Positions 7,629 through 15,628 of a stretch of 64,000 nt of DNA are shown here, one piece after another (the first letter of the stretch is position 1; every line of letters begins with the position of its first letter). Origin of the DNA: Nocardia xishanensis NBRC 101358 (GTDB lineage: Bacteria; Actinomycetota; Actinomycetes; Mycobacteriales; Mycobacteriaceae); contig NZ_BDCF01000025.1 of the NCBI RefSeq assembly GCF_001613365.1, forward strand, positions 36,998 through 100,997. The letters are read 5' to 3'. The translations under genes and the position numbers were made by a program. The notes under the pieces were generated by a model, which did not search any database, was not told where the DNA came from, and saw only the letters and a list, made by a program, of their open reading frames with translations.

Positions 7629-10148
7629 GTGGCGGACACGCTGTTGACGGCCGAACTGGACGCGACACATACCGCCCCGACATTCGCCGAATTGGGGGTA
7701 CGCGAGGAAATCGTTCGCGCGCTCGCCGAGATCGGCATCGAACGCACCTTCGCAATTCAGGAACTGACCCTCCCGCTGGCGCTGGCCGGCGAGGATCTCA
7801 TCGGTCAGGCACGCACCGGCATGGGCAAGACCTTCGGATTCGGCGTGCCGCTGCTGCACCGCATCGCCACCGCCGATTCCGGTACCACGCCGCTGGACGG
7901 CACGCCGCGGGCGCTGGTCATCGTGCCGACCCGCGAGCTGTGCATCCAGGTCACCGAGGATCTGGAGAACGCGAGCAAGTACCTGCGCAACCACCAGGGC
8001 AAGCTGCAGGTCGCCTCGATCTACGGCGGCCGCCCCTACGAGTCGCAGATCGCGGCGCTGCGGTCGGGCGTCGATGTCGTGGTGGGTACCCCGGGCCGAC
8101 TACTGGACCTGGCCAAGCAGAACCATCTGATCCTGGGCAAGATCGGCGTGCTCGTGCTGGACGAGGCCGACGAGATGCTCGATCTGGGCTTCCTCCCCGA
8201 CATCGAGCGCATCCTGACCATGGTGCCGGAGAAGCGCCAGACGATGCTGTTCTCGGCCACCATGCCTGGTCCGATCATCACCCTGGCCCGCACCTTCCTG
8301 ACCCGCCCGACCCACATCAGGGCCGAGGAGCCGCACGACTCCGCTGTGCACGACCGCACCGCGCAGTTCGTGTACCGGGCGCACGCGCTGGACAAGGCCG
8401 AGTTGATCGCGCGGGTGCTGCAGGCCGAGGGCCGCGGCGCCACCATGATCTTCACGCGCACCAAGCGCACGGCGCAGAAGGTCGCCGACGACCTGGCCGA
8501 GCGCGGTTTCGCGGTGGGCGCGGTGCACGGCGACCTCGGTCAGATCGCTCGCGAGAAGGCGCTGACCAAGTTCCGCAAGGGCAGCGTCGACGTGCTGGTC
8601 GCCACCGACGTGGCCGCCCGCGGCATCGACATCGACGACGTCACGCACGTCGTCAACTACCAGTGCCCCGAGGACGAGAAGACCTACGTGCACCGGATCG
8701 GCCGCACCGGCCGTGCAGGCCGCACCGGCGTCGCGGTGACGCTGATCGACTGGGACGAGCTCAACCGCTGGTCCTCCATCGACACCGCGCTCGGCCTCGG
8801 CATCCCCGATCCGGTGGAGACCTACTCGCGCTCGCCGCACCTGTTCAGCGACCTCGGCATCCCCGAGGGTGTCACCGGCACGGTGCGCAAGGCGCGCCCG
8901 GTCCGCGACGAGGACGACGTGGTGGTCGAGCGCGAGGCGCGATCTCCGCGCAAGCGCAACCGCAGGCGCACACGCGGCGGCAGGCCGGTCGAGGGGGCCG
9001 AGGTCGGCGCCGAGTCGACCGTCGAGGGCGAGGGAAGCGACGTCGAGCAGACCGCCGCGCCGAACGCGGAGGAGGGCAAGTCCCGCCGTCGCCGCCGTCG
9101 CCGCCGCTCCGGCGGGGCCGAAGGCGCCGACAACGGTGTGACGGAAACGAGCGCCGAAGGCGAGCCGACCGAGAACGCTGGGGAGCGCTTCGAGGCGGAG
9201 ATCGCCGACAGCGGCGCGGAGGCGGCGACCGCCGAGGCTCCGGCCCGGCGCAGGCGTCGTCGTCGCAAGACCGCGGACGAGAACAGCGCTCCGGAAACCG
9301 TCGAGGCGGCCGAGCACGTCGCGGCCGAGAACGCGGCACCTGTCACGGCTGCGAACGCCGCGACCGGCAACGCGACGGCCATCGCGGCTCACACCACGAC
9401 GGCTGGCACGGCAGAAACCGCGAAAGCGACTGCGGCGGAAACCGCGACGCCTACCGAAGCCGAAACCGCGGCACCCGTCGCGGTCGAGACCGGAGCATCC
9501 TTCGCAGCCGTAACCGCGACGTCAGCGGAGGCCGAAACCGCGTCGCCTGTCGCGGCGGAGGTCGCAACGCCCGCGTCAGACGCGACCGCGACATCCGAGG
9601 CGACCGCCGAGGAAGCGCCCGCGAAGCCCGTCCGCCGACGTACCCGCAAGTCGGCCACGGCCGAGACCGCGGACAACGGCACCGAGAACGCCAACGGCGA
9701 GGCCCCGGCCGAACCGGTCAAACGCCAACGCACCCGCAAAACGGCCACGACCGAAGCCGCGGACAACGGCACCGAGAACGCCAACGGCGAGGCCCCGGCC
9801 GAACCGGTCAAGCGTCGACGCACCCGTAAGACGGCCACGGCCGAGAACGGCACCGAGAACGGCAACGGCGAAACCGCAGCCGAACCGGCCAAACGCCAAC
9901 GCACCCGCAAAACGGCCACGACCGAAACCGCCGACAACGGCACCGAGAACGCCAACGGCGAGGCCCCGGCCGAACCGATCAAGCGTCGACGCACCCGCAA
10001 GACGGCCGCGGCGGTCGACGGGAACGGCGACGCTCCCGCGGACGCGGAGGCCGCCGAGAAGCCGGTGCGGCGCCGCAAGCGCAAGGCCGACGAGGCGGAG
10101 GTGAGCGAGGCCATCGCGGCCACGGCGGGAACGGCTGCTTCGGCGTAG
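7629..10148 (+). CDS. rhlE: DEAD-box ATP-dependent RNA helicase with long basic repeat tail
   Basis: An 839-residue helicase. Motifs in order are the Q motif (about 19-44), ARTGMGKT (61-68), PTRELC (100-105), TPGRLLD (154-160), DEAD (178-181), SAT (209-211), then ARGIDI and HRIGRTGRAGR in the second RecA lobe. The core ends near residue 430. About 400 further residues are low complexity: Arg-rich clusters, an Ala/Thr/Glu-rich stretch and five imperfect 27-30-residue repeats. It is likely an RNA-remodelling enzyme for ribosome assembly or mRNA decay, with the tail binding RNA. GTG 7629 has AGGA upstream; an in-frame CTG at 7596 with a better SD could add 11 residues. Orthologue of Rv3211. Confidence 0.93.
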   Translation: MADTLLTAELDATHTAPTFAELGVREEIVRALAEIGIERTFAIQELTLPLALAGEDLIGQARTGMGKTFGFGVPLLHRIATADSGTTPLDGTPRALVIVPTRELCIQVTEDLENASKYLRNHQGKLQVASIYGGRPYESQIAALRSGVDVVVGTPGRLLDLAKQNHLILGKIGVLVLDEADEMLDLGFLPDIERILTMVPEKRQTMLFSATMPGPIITLARTFLTRPTHIRAEEPHDSAVHDRTAQFVYRAHALDKAELIARVLQAEGRGATMIFTRTKRTAQKVADDLAERGFAVGAVHGDLGQIAREKALTKFRKGSVDVLVATDVAARGIDIDDVTHVVNYQCPEDEKTYVHRIGRTGRAGRTGVAVTLIDWDELNRWSSIDTALGLGIPDPVETYSRSPHLFSDLGIPEGVTGTVRKARPVRDEDDVVVEREARSPRKRNRRRTRGGRPVEGAEVGAESTVEGEGSDVEQTAAPNAEEGKSRRRRRRRRSGGAEGADNGVTETSAEGEPTENAGERFEAEIADSGAEAATAEAPARRRRRRRKTADENSAPETVEAAEHVAAENAAPVTAANAATGNATAIAAHTTTAGTAETAKATAAETATPTEAETAAPVAVETGASFAAVTATSAEAETASPVAAEVATPASDATATSEATAEEAPAKPVRRRTRKSATAETADNGTENANGEAPAEPVKRQRTRKTATTEAADNGTENANGEAPAEPVKRRRTRKTATAENGTENGNGETAAEPAKRQRTRKTATTETADNGTENANGEAPAEPIKRRRTRKTAAAVDGNGDAPADAEAAEKPVRRRKRKADEAEVSEAIAATAGTAASA
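9633..10019 (+). repeat. Tandem ~90-bp coding repeats in the rhlE tail
   Basis: Four near-identical units, 9633-9722, 9723-9812, 9813-9893 (9 bases shorter) and 9894-9983, are followed by a diverged fifth. Each encodes a basic head (RRRTRKTAT or RQRTRKTAT) and an acidic/Asn-rich part (NGTENANGEAPAEPVK). Copies 2 and 4 are nearly identical at DNA level, which suggests recent unit duplication. Confidence 0.92.
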
Positions 10149-10175
10149 TTCGGCGGATCCGCTAGTCTCGCAATC

Positions 10176-11411
10176 GTGCTCGCACCTGAGCGGCGGACGC
10201 GCGCCGACATCATCTCCGCAGTCGCGATCGCCGTGCTCGTGGTGGTCGCGGCTCTGGTGGTGTGGGCGCGCGGCGACGCGACGGGCACCGAATCGGTGAC
10301 GGCGCAGACCCCGGCGACCACCCCGCCGACGGCCGACAAGCTACCCGCGAACCTTCGGGAGCTGTGGCACGCGCCCGACGACGCCTCCGCGCGCACGTTG
10401 GTCTCCGGTGGGGCGGTGATCACCGGGACGAACGGCTCCGTCACCGGACGCGACCCGGTCACCGGCGCCGAATTGTGGCGCTACCGGCGGGATATGCCGC
10501 TGTGCGGGGTGGAGTCGCAGTTCGGCATGGTGATCGCGGTGTACCGGGACCAGCGCGGTTGCAGTCAGGCCACCCTGCTGGCGGGCGACACCGGGGAACG
10601 GCGCACCGCGCGCAGCAGCTACATGGATCCGAGCGTGCGCCTCTCCGTCGACGGCACCTACGTGCTCGCGCAGGGCGAGCGGCGGCTGGAGATGTGGCGC
10701 TCGGATCTGGTGCGGACGCTGGAGTACGGCTACGTCGACGCGCCGGTGAACGTGAAAACCCAACCGCGCAAAGGCTGCACGCTGCTCTCGGCCGGTTCCA
10801 GCTCGTCCCGCCTCGCCGTGCTCGAGCGCTGCCCCGAGGATCCGGCGACCCGGCTGACGGTGCTCAACCCGGCGCCCAAGGACAACACGGTGCCCGAGGA
10901 GTACGGTTCGCACGTGCTGGCGGGTCCCGGCGCCGACGCGCAGGACGTCAGGGTGATCGCGGTGTCGGACAGCCGGATCGTGCTCTACCTGCCCGGCGGA
11001 ACCGCCTCCGGCACAGGCGAATCCGCGCCACCGCGGCTCGCCGTGTACGACAGCACCGGCAATCCCCTTGTGGTACATCAGCTTTCCGCGCCCCTCTCGG
11101 AGAACGCGACCACCACCCGGATCGGCTCGTCCTATCTGGTGTTCACCGGCAACAGCCTGATCGCTTTGAACGCGAGCACTTTCGATCCGCTGTGGGCCGC
11201 CCCCAACGCGCTGGGCTCGCCCGCGCTGATGGCCGGACGGCTGCTGATGCCGGTCGCGGACGGCATGGCCGTGCTCGACACGACGTCGGGCGCCGAGGTG
11301 GGCCGCATCCCGGTCGAGCGGCCCGGCTACACGGGCGATCCGATCTCCCTTGCCGTACTCGGCACCACGGTGCTCGAGCTGCGCGGCGGGGAGCTGCACG
11401 CGCTCGGCTGA
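10176..11411 (+). CDS. Rv3212-like membrane-anchored beta-propeller protein
   Basis: A 411-residue protein with a short cytoplasmic N-terminus, one membrane segment (about 12-34, IISAVAIAVLVVVAALVVW) and a large extracytoplasmic domain with PQQ/WD40-like propeller strands (for example GAELWRYRRDMPL and DPLWAAPNALGSP). Function unknown; in M. tuberculosis this slot is Rv3212. GTG 10176 was chosen because TAGTCT lies with its last T eight bases upstream, so the transcript may be leaderless. It starts 27 bases after rhlE. Paired cysteines in the outer domain may be disulfide-bonded. Confidence 0.85.
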   Translation: MLAPERRTRADIISAVAIAVLVVVAALVVWARGDATGTESVTAQTPATTPPTADKLPANLRELWHAPDDASARTLVSGGAVITGTNGSVTGRDPVTGAELWRYRRDMPLCGVESQFGMVIAVYRDQRGCSQATLLAGDTGERRTARSSYMDPSVRLSVDGTYVLAQGERRLEMWRSDLVRTLEYGYVDAPVNVKTQPRKGCTLLSAGSSSSRLAVLERCPEDPATRLTVLNPAPKDNTVPEEYGSHVLAGPGADAQDVRVIAVSDSRIVLYLPGGTASGTGESAPPRLAVYDSTGNPLVVHQLSAPLSENATTTRIGSSYLVFTGNSLIALNASTFDPLWAAPNALGSPALMAGRLLMPVADGMAVLDTTSGAEVGRIPVERPGYTGDPISLAVLGTTVLELRGGELHALG

Positions 11412-11457
11412 CGCACCGGGTGAGCGGCGGGGTGACCGCGTGACCATGATGGAGAAC

Positions 11458-12066
11458 ATGTCCGCACACAACCACGCCCGGCTGGTTCTGCTCCGGCACG
11501 GCGAGACGACCTGGTCGCGCGAACTGCGGCACACCAGTCGCACCGATCTGCCGCTCACCGAGCACGGCGAGCGGCAGGCCGAGGCCGCGGGACAGGCGCT
11601 CGCCGAGCTGAAGCTGCGCGATCCGCTCGTCCTGACCAGCCCGCGGCAGCGGGCGGTGCACACCGCGGCGCTGGCCGGTCTCCCCGAGTCCACCGTCGAC
11701 GACGACCTCGCCGAATGGGAGTACGGCGACTACGAGGGCACCACCACCAAGGAGATCCGCGAGAGAGCGCCGGGCTGGACCATCTGGACCGGCGTGACGC
11801 CCGGCGGCGAGACGGCCGAACAGGTCCGCGCCAGGGCCGACCGGGTCCTCGCGACCGTCGAACCCGTCCTGCCGGAGCGGGATGTGGTGCTGGTCGGCCA
11901 CGGGCACTTCTCCCGCGTGCTGATCGCGCGCTGGGCCGAGTTCGAGGTCGTCGAGGGCCGCCGCTTCACCATGTCCACCGCCGCGATCAGCTTGCTCGGC
12001 TACGAGCACGACGAGCGAACCATCCACGCGCACAACATCGTTTCGACCATCGAGGGAGCCAAGTGA
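11458..12066 (+). CDS. Histidine-phosphatase superfamily protein (Rv3214-like acid phosphatase)
   Basis: A 202-residue member of the phosphoglycerate-mutase-like branch. The catalytic RHGE motif is in LVLLRHGETTWS near the N-terminus; the acid residue lies in EWEYGDYEG and the second His in VGHGHFSRVL. The M. tuberculosis orthologue (annotated gpm2) acts as a phosphatase rather than a mutase. ATG 11458 has GGAG six bases upstream and gives the family length. ATG 11446 and GTG 11440 are alternatives. The stop overlaps the next gene's GTG by three bases (GTGA), so the two are translationally coupled. Confidence 0.9.
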   Translation: MSAHNHARLVLLRHGETTWSRELRHTSRTDLPLTEHGERQAEAAGQALAELKLRDPLVLTSPRQRAVHTAALAGLPESTVDDDLAEWEYGDYEGTTTKEIRERAPGWTIWTGVTPGGETAEQVRARADRVLATVEPVLPERDVVLVGHGHFSRVLIARWAEFEVVEGRRFTMSTAAISLLGYEHDERTIHAHNIVSTIEGAK

Positions 12067-12551
12067 CCACCGACCGGATCCGCCGCGCCACCCCCGCCGA
12101 CGTCCCGGCGCTGGTGGACCTCGTCTACGACCTCGCCGAGTACGAGAAGGCGCGCCACGAGTGCACGCTCACGCTGGGGCAGCTGCGCGCAGCGCTGTTC
12201 GGGCCAGCGCCCGCGCTGTTCGCGCACGTGGCGGAGGACGAGACCGGCGTTGTCGGCTGCGCGATCTGGTTCCTGAACTTCTCCACCTGGGACGGCGTGC
12301 ACGGCATCTATCTGGAGGACCTGTACGTCAAGCCGGAGACGCGGGGCAAGGGCTACGGCAAGGCGCTGATCGCCGCGTTGGCCAAGGAGGCCGTCGACAA
12401 GGGCTACAGCCGCGTCTCCTGGTCGGTGCTCACCTGGAACACGCCGTCCATCGACTTCTACCGCTCGCTCGGAGCGGAAGAACAGGACGAGTGGGTCGGG
12501 TATCGGCTGTCGGGCGGCGAGCTGGTGAAGCTGGCCGCCGAAGCGTCCTGA
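12063..12551 (+). CDS. GNAT-family N-acetyltransferase (SSAT-like)
   Basis: A 162-residue GNAT enzyme. The acetyl-CoA pyrophosphate loop is TRGKGYGKALI, preceded by the motif A strand LEDLYVKPE, and SIDFYRSLGAEEQ forms motif B. The overall pattern is closest to diamine/spermidine N1-acetyltransferases; the true substrate is unknown. GAGGGAG sits just before the GTG start, which overlaps the phosphatase stop codon. Endonuclease V follows after 16 bases, so the three genes form one operon. Rv3216 occupies this position in M. tuberculosis. Confidence 0.9.
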   Translation: MTTDRIRRATPADVPALVDLVYDLAEYEKARHECTLTLGQLRAALFGPAPALFAHVAEDETGVVGCAIWFLNFSTWDGVHGIYLEDLYVKPETRGKGYGKALIAALAKEAVDKGYSRVSWSVLTWNTPSIDFYRSLGAEEQDEWVGYRLSGGELVKLAAEAS

Positions 12552-12567
12552 GCCGCGCGGAGGACCG

Positions 12568-13257
12568 GTGCTGATCGACATCCCCGATCGCTGGCCCGCC
12601 GACGCCGAGGAGGCGATGGCGATCCAGGACGCGCTACGTCCGCTCGTGGTCGCGGCGAATCCTCGTCCGCCCGCGTTCCAGACGATCGCCGGGCTCGACT
12701 CGGCCTACGACGACGAGAGCGGGGTGGTCGCCGCGGCGGCCGTCGCGCTGGACGCCGCGACGCTCACGACCGTCGACACCGCCGTCGCTCACGGCGCGGT
12801 GAGCTTCCCGTACGTGCCGGGTCTGCTGGCCTTCCGAGAGTTGCCAACCACCCTCGGCGTGCTCGAACGACTCAGCGCCACACCGGATCTGCTGATCTGC
12901 GACGGCCAAGGCTCGGCCCATCCGCGCCGCTTCGGCCTTGCCTGCCACGTCGGCGTGCTGGCCGGGGTGCCGACGATCGGGGTGGCCAAGAACGCGTGGG
13001 GCGACTACACCGAGCCCGGGCCGCGACGCGGCGACGCGGCGGATCTGGTCATCGACGGCGAGGTGGTCGGCAGGGCACTGCGCACGCGGACGGGCGTGAA
13101 GCCGGTGTTCGTCTCGGTCGGGCATCTGATCGACCTCGACACCGCCTGCGCGCAGGTGCTCGCGCTCACGCCGCAATACCGCCAGCCGGAGACCACCCGG
13201 CAGGCCGACGCGCTGTGCAGGCAGGCGTTGCGGGAGGCGATCGCGGCCGCGCGGTAG
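12568..13257 (+). CDS. nfi: Endonuclease V (deoxyinosine 3'-endonuclease)
   Basis: A 229-residue enzyme that nicks DNA one base 3' of deoxyinosine, in repair of deaminated adenine. The family motifs are all present: AGLDSAY (D44), YVPGLLAFRE (Y82, E91), CDGQGSAHPRRFGLA (D112), TIGVAKN (catalytic Lys) and the C-terminal TRTGVKPVFVSVGHLIDL (metal-binding His). GGAGG lies five bases before GTG 12568. It is the last gene of the operon with the phosphatase and acetyltransferase. I do not recall a counterpart at this place in M. tuberculosis, so it may be a lineage gain or a tuberculosis loss. Confidence 0.94.
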   Translation: MLIDIPDRWPADAEEAMAIQDALRPLVVAANPRPPAFQTIAGLDSAYDDESGVVAAAAVALDAATLTTVDTAVAHGAVSFPYVPGLLAFRELPTTLGVLERLSATPDLLICDGQGSAHPRRFGLACHVGVLAGVPTIGVAKNAWGDYTEPGPRRGDAADLVIDGEVVGRALRTRTGVKPVFVSVGHLIDLDTACAQVLALTPQYRQPETTRQADALCRQALREAIAAAR

Positions 13258-13274
13258 TGCCGTGCGGCGTCCGG

Positions 13275-13703
13275 CTAGTCCGGCGCGACCCCGTAGTCCC
13301 TGGCCATCCAGCGGGTCGAGGACGGCACGAACAGCAAGATCAGCGCGGCGACCACGACGACGCCGAGCAGCGCGCCGTACACCGGCTGATGCGAATCGGT
13401 GAGCAGCGACCACGCCACGGGGAGCAGCAAGATCTGGGCGATGACGGCGATGGCCCGTCCCCAGCGGCGGCCGAGCAGCAGCCCGACGCCCGCAGCCAGC
13501 ACCGCGCCGCCGAGAATCCCGAACCATGCCGCAGTGCCGTAGCCGCTGGCCTGCGACTGGTCGTGACCGAGCAGCCCGCGCACCACGAGCACGATCGCGA
13601 CGGTCACCGCGACCGCGCCTTCCAACGCGACCAGTCCGCCCGCACCGCGCACCGTCGCGGGAACCACGTCCGCCGAAACCTCTGTCTTGCCGCTTTCCGC
13701 CAC
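13275..13703 (-). CDS. Four-helix integral membrane protein (Rv3217c-like)
   Basis: A 142-residue protein with four predicted membrane segments (about 22-43, 58-77, 82-101 and 107-126) and short polar ends. Function unknown. It matches Rv3217c by position, length class and orientation. It converges with endonuclease V (17 bases apart) and diverges from the diacylglycerol-kinase-like gene. Confidence 0.85.
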   Translation of the reverse strand: MAESGKTEVSADVVPATVRGAGGLVALEGAVAVTVAIVLVVRGLLGHDQSQASGYGTAAWFGILGGAVLAAGVGLLLGRRWGRAIAVIAQILLLPVAWSLLTDSHQPVYGALLGVVVVAALILLFVPSSTRWMARDYGVAPD

Positions 13704-13831
13704 GCGCCAAGCCTACGACGCGTCGTAGGGTGTGCCCGGTCACGGCCGCGCCAGCCGACGCCACCCGCCGCGCTCCCTGCGTGGGCCTGCTGCCGGCGAA
13801 CCCGCTCCGCCGCGCCTACTAGGCTGCGAAC

Positions 13832-14779
13832 GTGCGGACGTTGCTGATCGTGAACCCGAATGCCACCTCGACCACACCGGCGACCCGAGACCTACTGGCG
13901 CACGCCCTGGAGAGCCGCACTCAGCTGACCGTTGCGCACACTCAGCATCGCGGCCACGCGGCCGAACTGGCCCAGTGGGCATCGACCAACGAGATGGATC
14001 TGATCGTCGTGCACGGTGGCGATGGGACGGTCAACGAGACCATCAACGGTTTCTTGCCGCTGCCCGAACTGAACGACGGGCAGGCGTTCATTCCCCGGCT
14101 CGGCGTGATCCCCGGCGGCTCGGCCAACGTGTTCGCCAGAGCGCTCGGCATCTCCCCCGATCCCGTGACCGCGACCAACCAATTGATCGACTTGCTGACG
14201 CTGGAACACGACCGCACCATCGGTCTCGGCCTCGCCGACGACCGCTGGTTCACCTTCAGCGCGGGCGTCGGACTCGACGCCGACGTGTGCGAGGCCATCG
14301 ACGCCAGTCGCGCCAAAGGCAATGCCGCCACTCCCGGTCGTTATATTCGAACAACTGTGCGACAATTCTTTCGCGCGAAGCGCCGGGAACCGGACATTCG
14401 CATCGAAATTCCGGGACACGAAGTAGTTGACGGAGTGCACTACGCGTTCGTCACGAACGCCAGTCCGTGGACGTACCTGAACGCCACGCCGGTGCGCACC
14501 AACCCCGGCACGAGCTTCGAAACGGGGCTCGGCGTGTTCGCCGTCAAGTCGATGGCGGTGCTGCCGACACTCATGCTCGCCCGGCAACTCCTGTCCGCGA
14601 ACGGAAATCCCAAGTCCCGCAATTTGTTTCGCGAAGACGACGTGCCTTCGGTGCATATCGAGACCAAGGAGCCCATCGGCCTGCAAATCGATGGCGACTT
14701 TATCGGGAAACGCAACGTGGTGGATTTCACGGCGGTCCCCGACGTGCTCGAAGTGGTCGCGCCGCAGCCTCGTCACTGA
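13832..14779 (+). CDS. Diacylglycerol-kinase-like lipid kinase family protein
   Basis: A 315-residue member of the DAGK/YegS catalytic family. The nucleotide-binding motifs are visible: LLIVNPNAT at the N-terminus, VVHGGDGTVNETING (GGDGT) and GVIPGGSANVFARALGI. The C-terminal IDGDF is the usual metal/lipid-side motif. It is likely to phosphorylate a lipid or diacylglycerol; the substrate is not established. Position matches Rv3218. The start GTG 13832 has no Shine-Dalgarno, but TAGGCT ends exactly seven bases upstream, the geometry of a leaderless transcript. Confidence 0.9.
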   Translation: MRTLLIVNPNATSTTPATRDLLAHALESRTQLTVAHTQHRGHAAELAQWASTNEMDLIVVHGGDGTVNETINGFLPLPELNDGQAFIPRLGVIPGGSANVFARALGISPDPVTATNQLIDLLTLEHDRTIGLGLADDRWFTFSAGVGLDADVCEAIDASRAKGNAATPGRYIRTTVRQFFRAKRREPDIRIEIPGHEVVDGVHYAFVTNASPWTYLNATPVRTNPGTSFETGLGVFAVKSMAVLPTLMLARQLLSANGNPKSRNLFREDDVPSVHIETKEPIGLQIDGDFIGKRNVVDFTAVPDVLEVVAPQPRH

Positions 14780-14922
14780 CGAAACGCCGCGAAAAACTCG
14801 CGGTTGTGCTGCGAAAACCACCTCGAGCGAGTACAAAGGACCGGGCAGGTCCCCCTCGGGGACACCTCGATGGCGTGAGCTTCCCCACGGTGCACCGGAT
14901 ACCTATTGACATCTACGGTGTT

Positions 14923-14938
14923 CGTGAAAGCATTCACA
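14923..14938. promoter_or_regulatory. CRP-type site in the whiB1 promoter
   Basis: CGTGAAAGCATTCACA fits the CRP/FNR consensus TGTGA-N6-TCACA except for the first base. It lies 90 bases before the whiB1 ATG, just after TTGACA (14906-14911). The M. tuberculosis whiB1 promoter is known to be controlled by cAMP receptor protein, so the site is in the expected place. The 248-base gap otherwise holds only promoter sequence. Confidence 0.72.
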
Positions 14939-15027
14939 AGCAACCGTGCGGAAACATTCGAGTCGCACAAGTGAACGATCCACTAACGACAGGCGCCCTG
15001 TGCGGCGCCCAGCAAAGGAGCAGAGGA

Positions 15028-15282
15028 ATGGACTGGCGCCACAAGGCCATCTGTCGCGATGAGGACCCCGAACTGTTCTTCCCGGTGGGTAACAGTGGTC
15101 CTGCGCTCGCGCAGATTGCCGATGCCAAGCTGGTCTGCGCTCGCTGCCCCGTTACTGCCGACTGCCTGTCCTGGGCCCTGAAGTCCGGACAAGACGCCGG
15201 CGTGTGGGGTGGTATGAGTGAGGACGAGCGTAGGGCGCTCAAGCGTCGCAACGCGCGCACCCGCACCCGCACCGTCGTCTGA
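15028..15282 (+). CDS. whiB1: WhiB1 iron-sulfur regulator
   Basis: An 84-residue Wbl protein identical in length to M. tuberculosis WhiB1. Cysteines 9, 37, 40 and 46 would ligate a [4Fe-4S] cluster that reacts with nitric oxide. The Wbl turn GVWGGMSEDER is followed by a basic DNA-binding tail (RRALKRRNARTRTRT). In mycobacteria WhiB1 binds region 4 of the main sigma factor and is essential. The SD AAAGGAGCAGAGGA directly precedes the ATG. A CRP-like site lies upstream and two hairpins follow, so it is transcribed alone. Confidence 0.97.
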   Translation: MDWRHKAICRDEDPELFFPVGNSGPALAQIADAKLVCARCPVTADCLSWALKSGQDAGVWGGMSEDERRALKRRNARTRTRTVV

Positions 15283-15297
15283 CAAAGACGACCGGCC

Positions 15298-15374
15298 TTA
15301 CCGGGCCCTCTCAGCCCGGCCCGGTAAAGCATTCAGCCCGGCACCCCTGAGGTGCCGGGCTCTATTGTTTTTTT
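15298..15374 (+). terminator. Double hairpin with strong intrinsic terminator after whiB1
   Basis: The first stem has 10-bp arms (15298-15307/15318-15327). The second has 11-bp arms (15335-15345/15351-15361) and is followed by CTATTGTTTTTTT, the clearest U-tract in the window. The rest of the gap to 15628 shows no gene. Confidence 0.93.
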
Positions 15375-15628
15375 GCCGCGACTTCGTCGCGGTTCGCGGC
15401 CTCTTTCACCTCGCGAACGCTCATGGACGGCCCTCCCTGCGCTCGAAACCTGTTGTTGGACAGGCTTATTGTGGTGATTGCGGGGTAACGGACGGTGACG
15501 CGCCGAAAGTGCGCAAGGACACGCCGACATGTCGGGAGATCTTCGTCACATGACGGTGGACGGTCGAGGGTCGGGGTGGCCTCGTTTCGCCCTTCGAAGA
15601 GGCGCGGTTACGACGGGGAAGGCGCAGG

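Noticed and set aside
14960..14985. Second CRP site before whiB1 (AAGTGAACGATCCACT)
   Set aside because: The half-sites are one base too close for the CRP spacing; left as possible weak site only.
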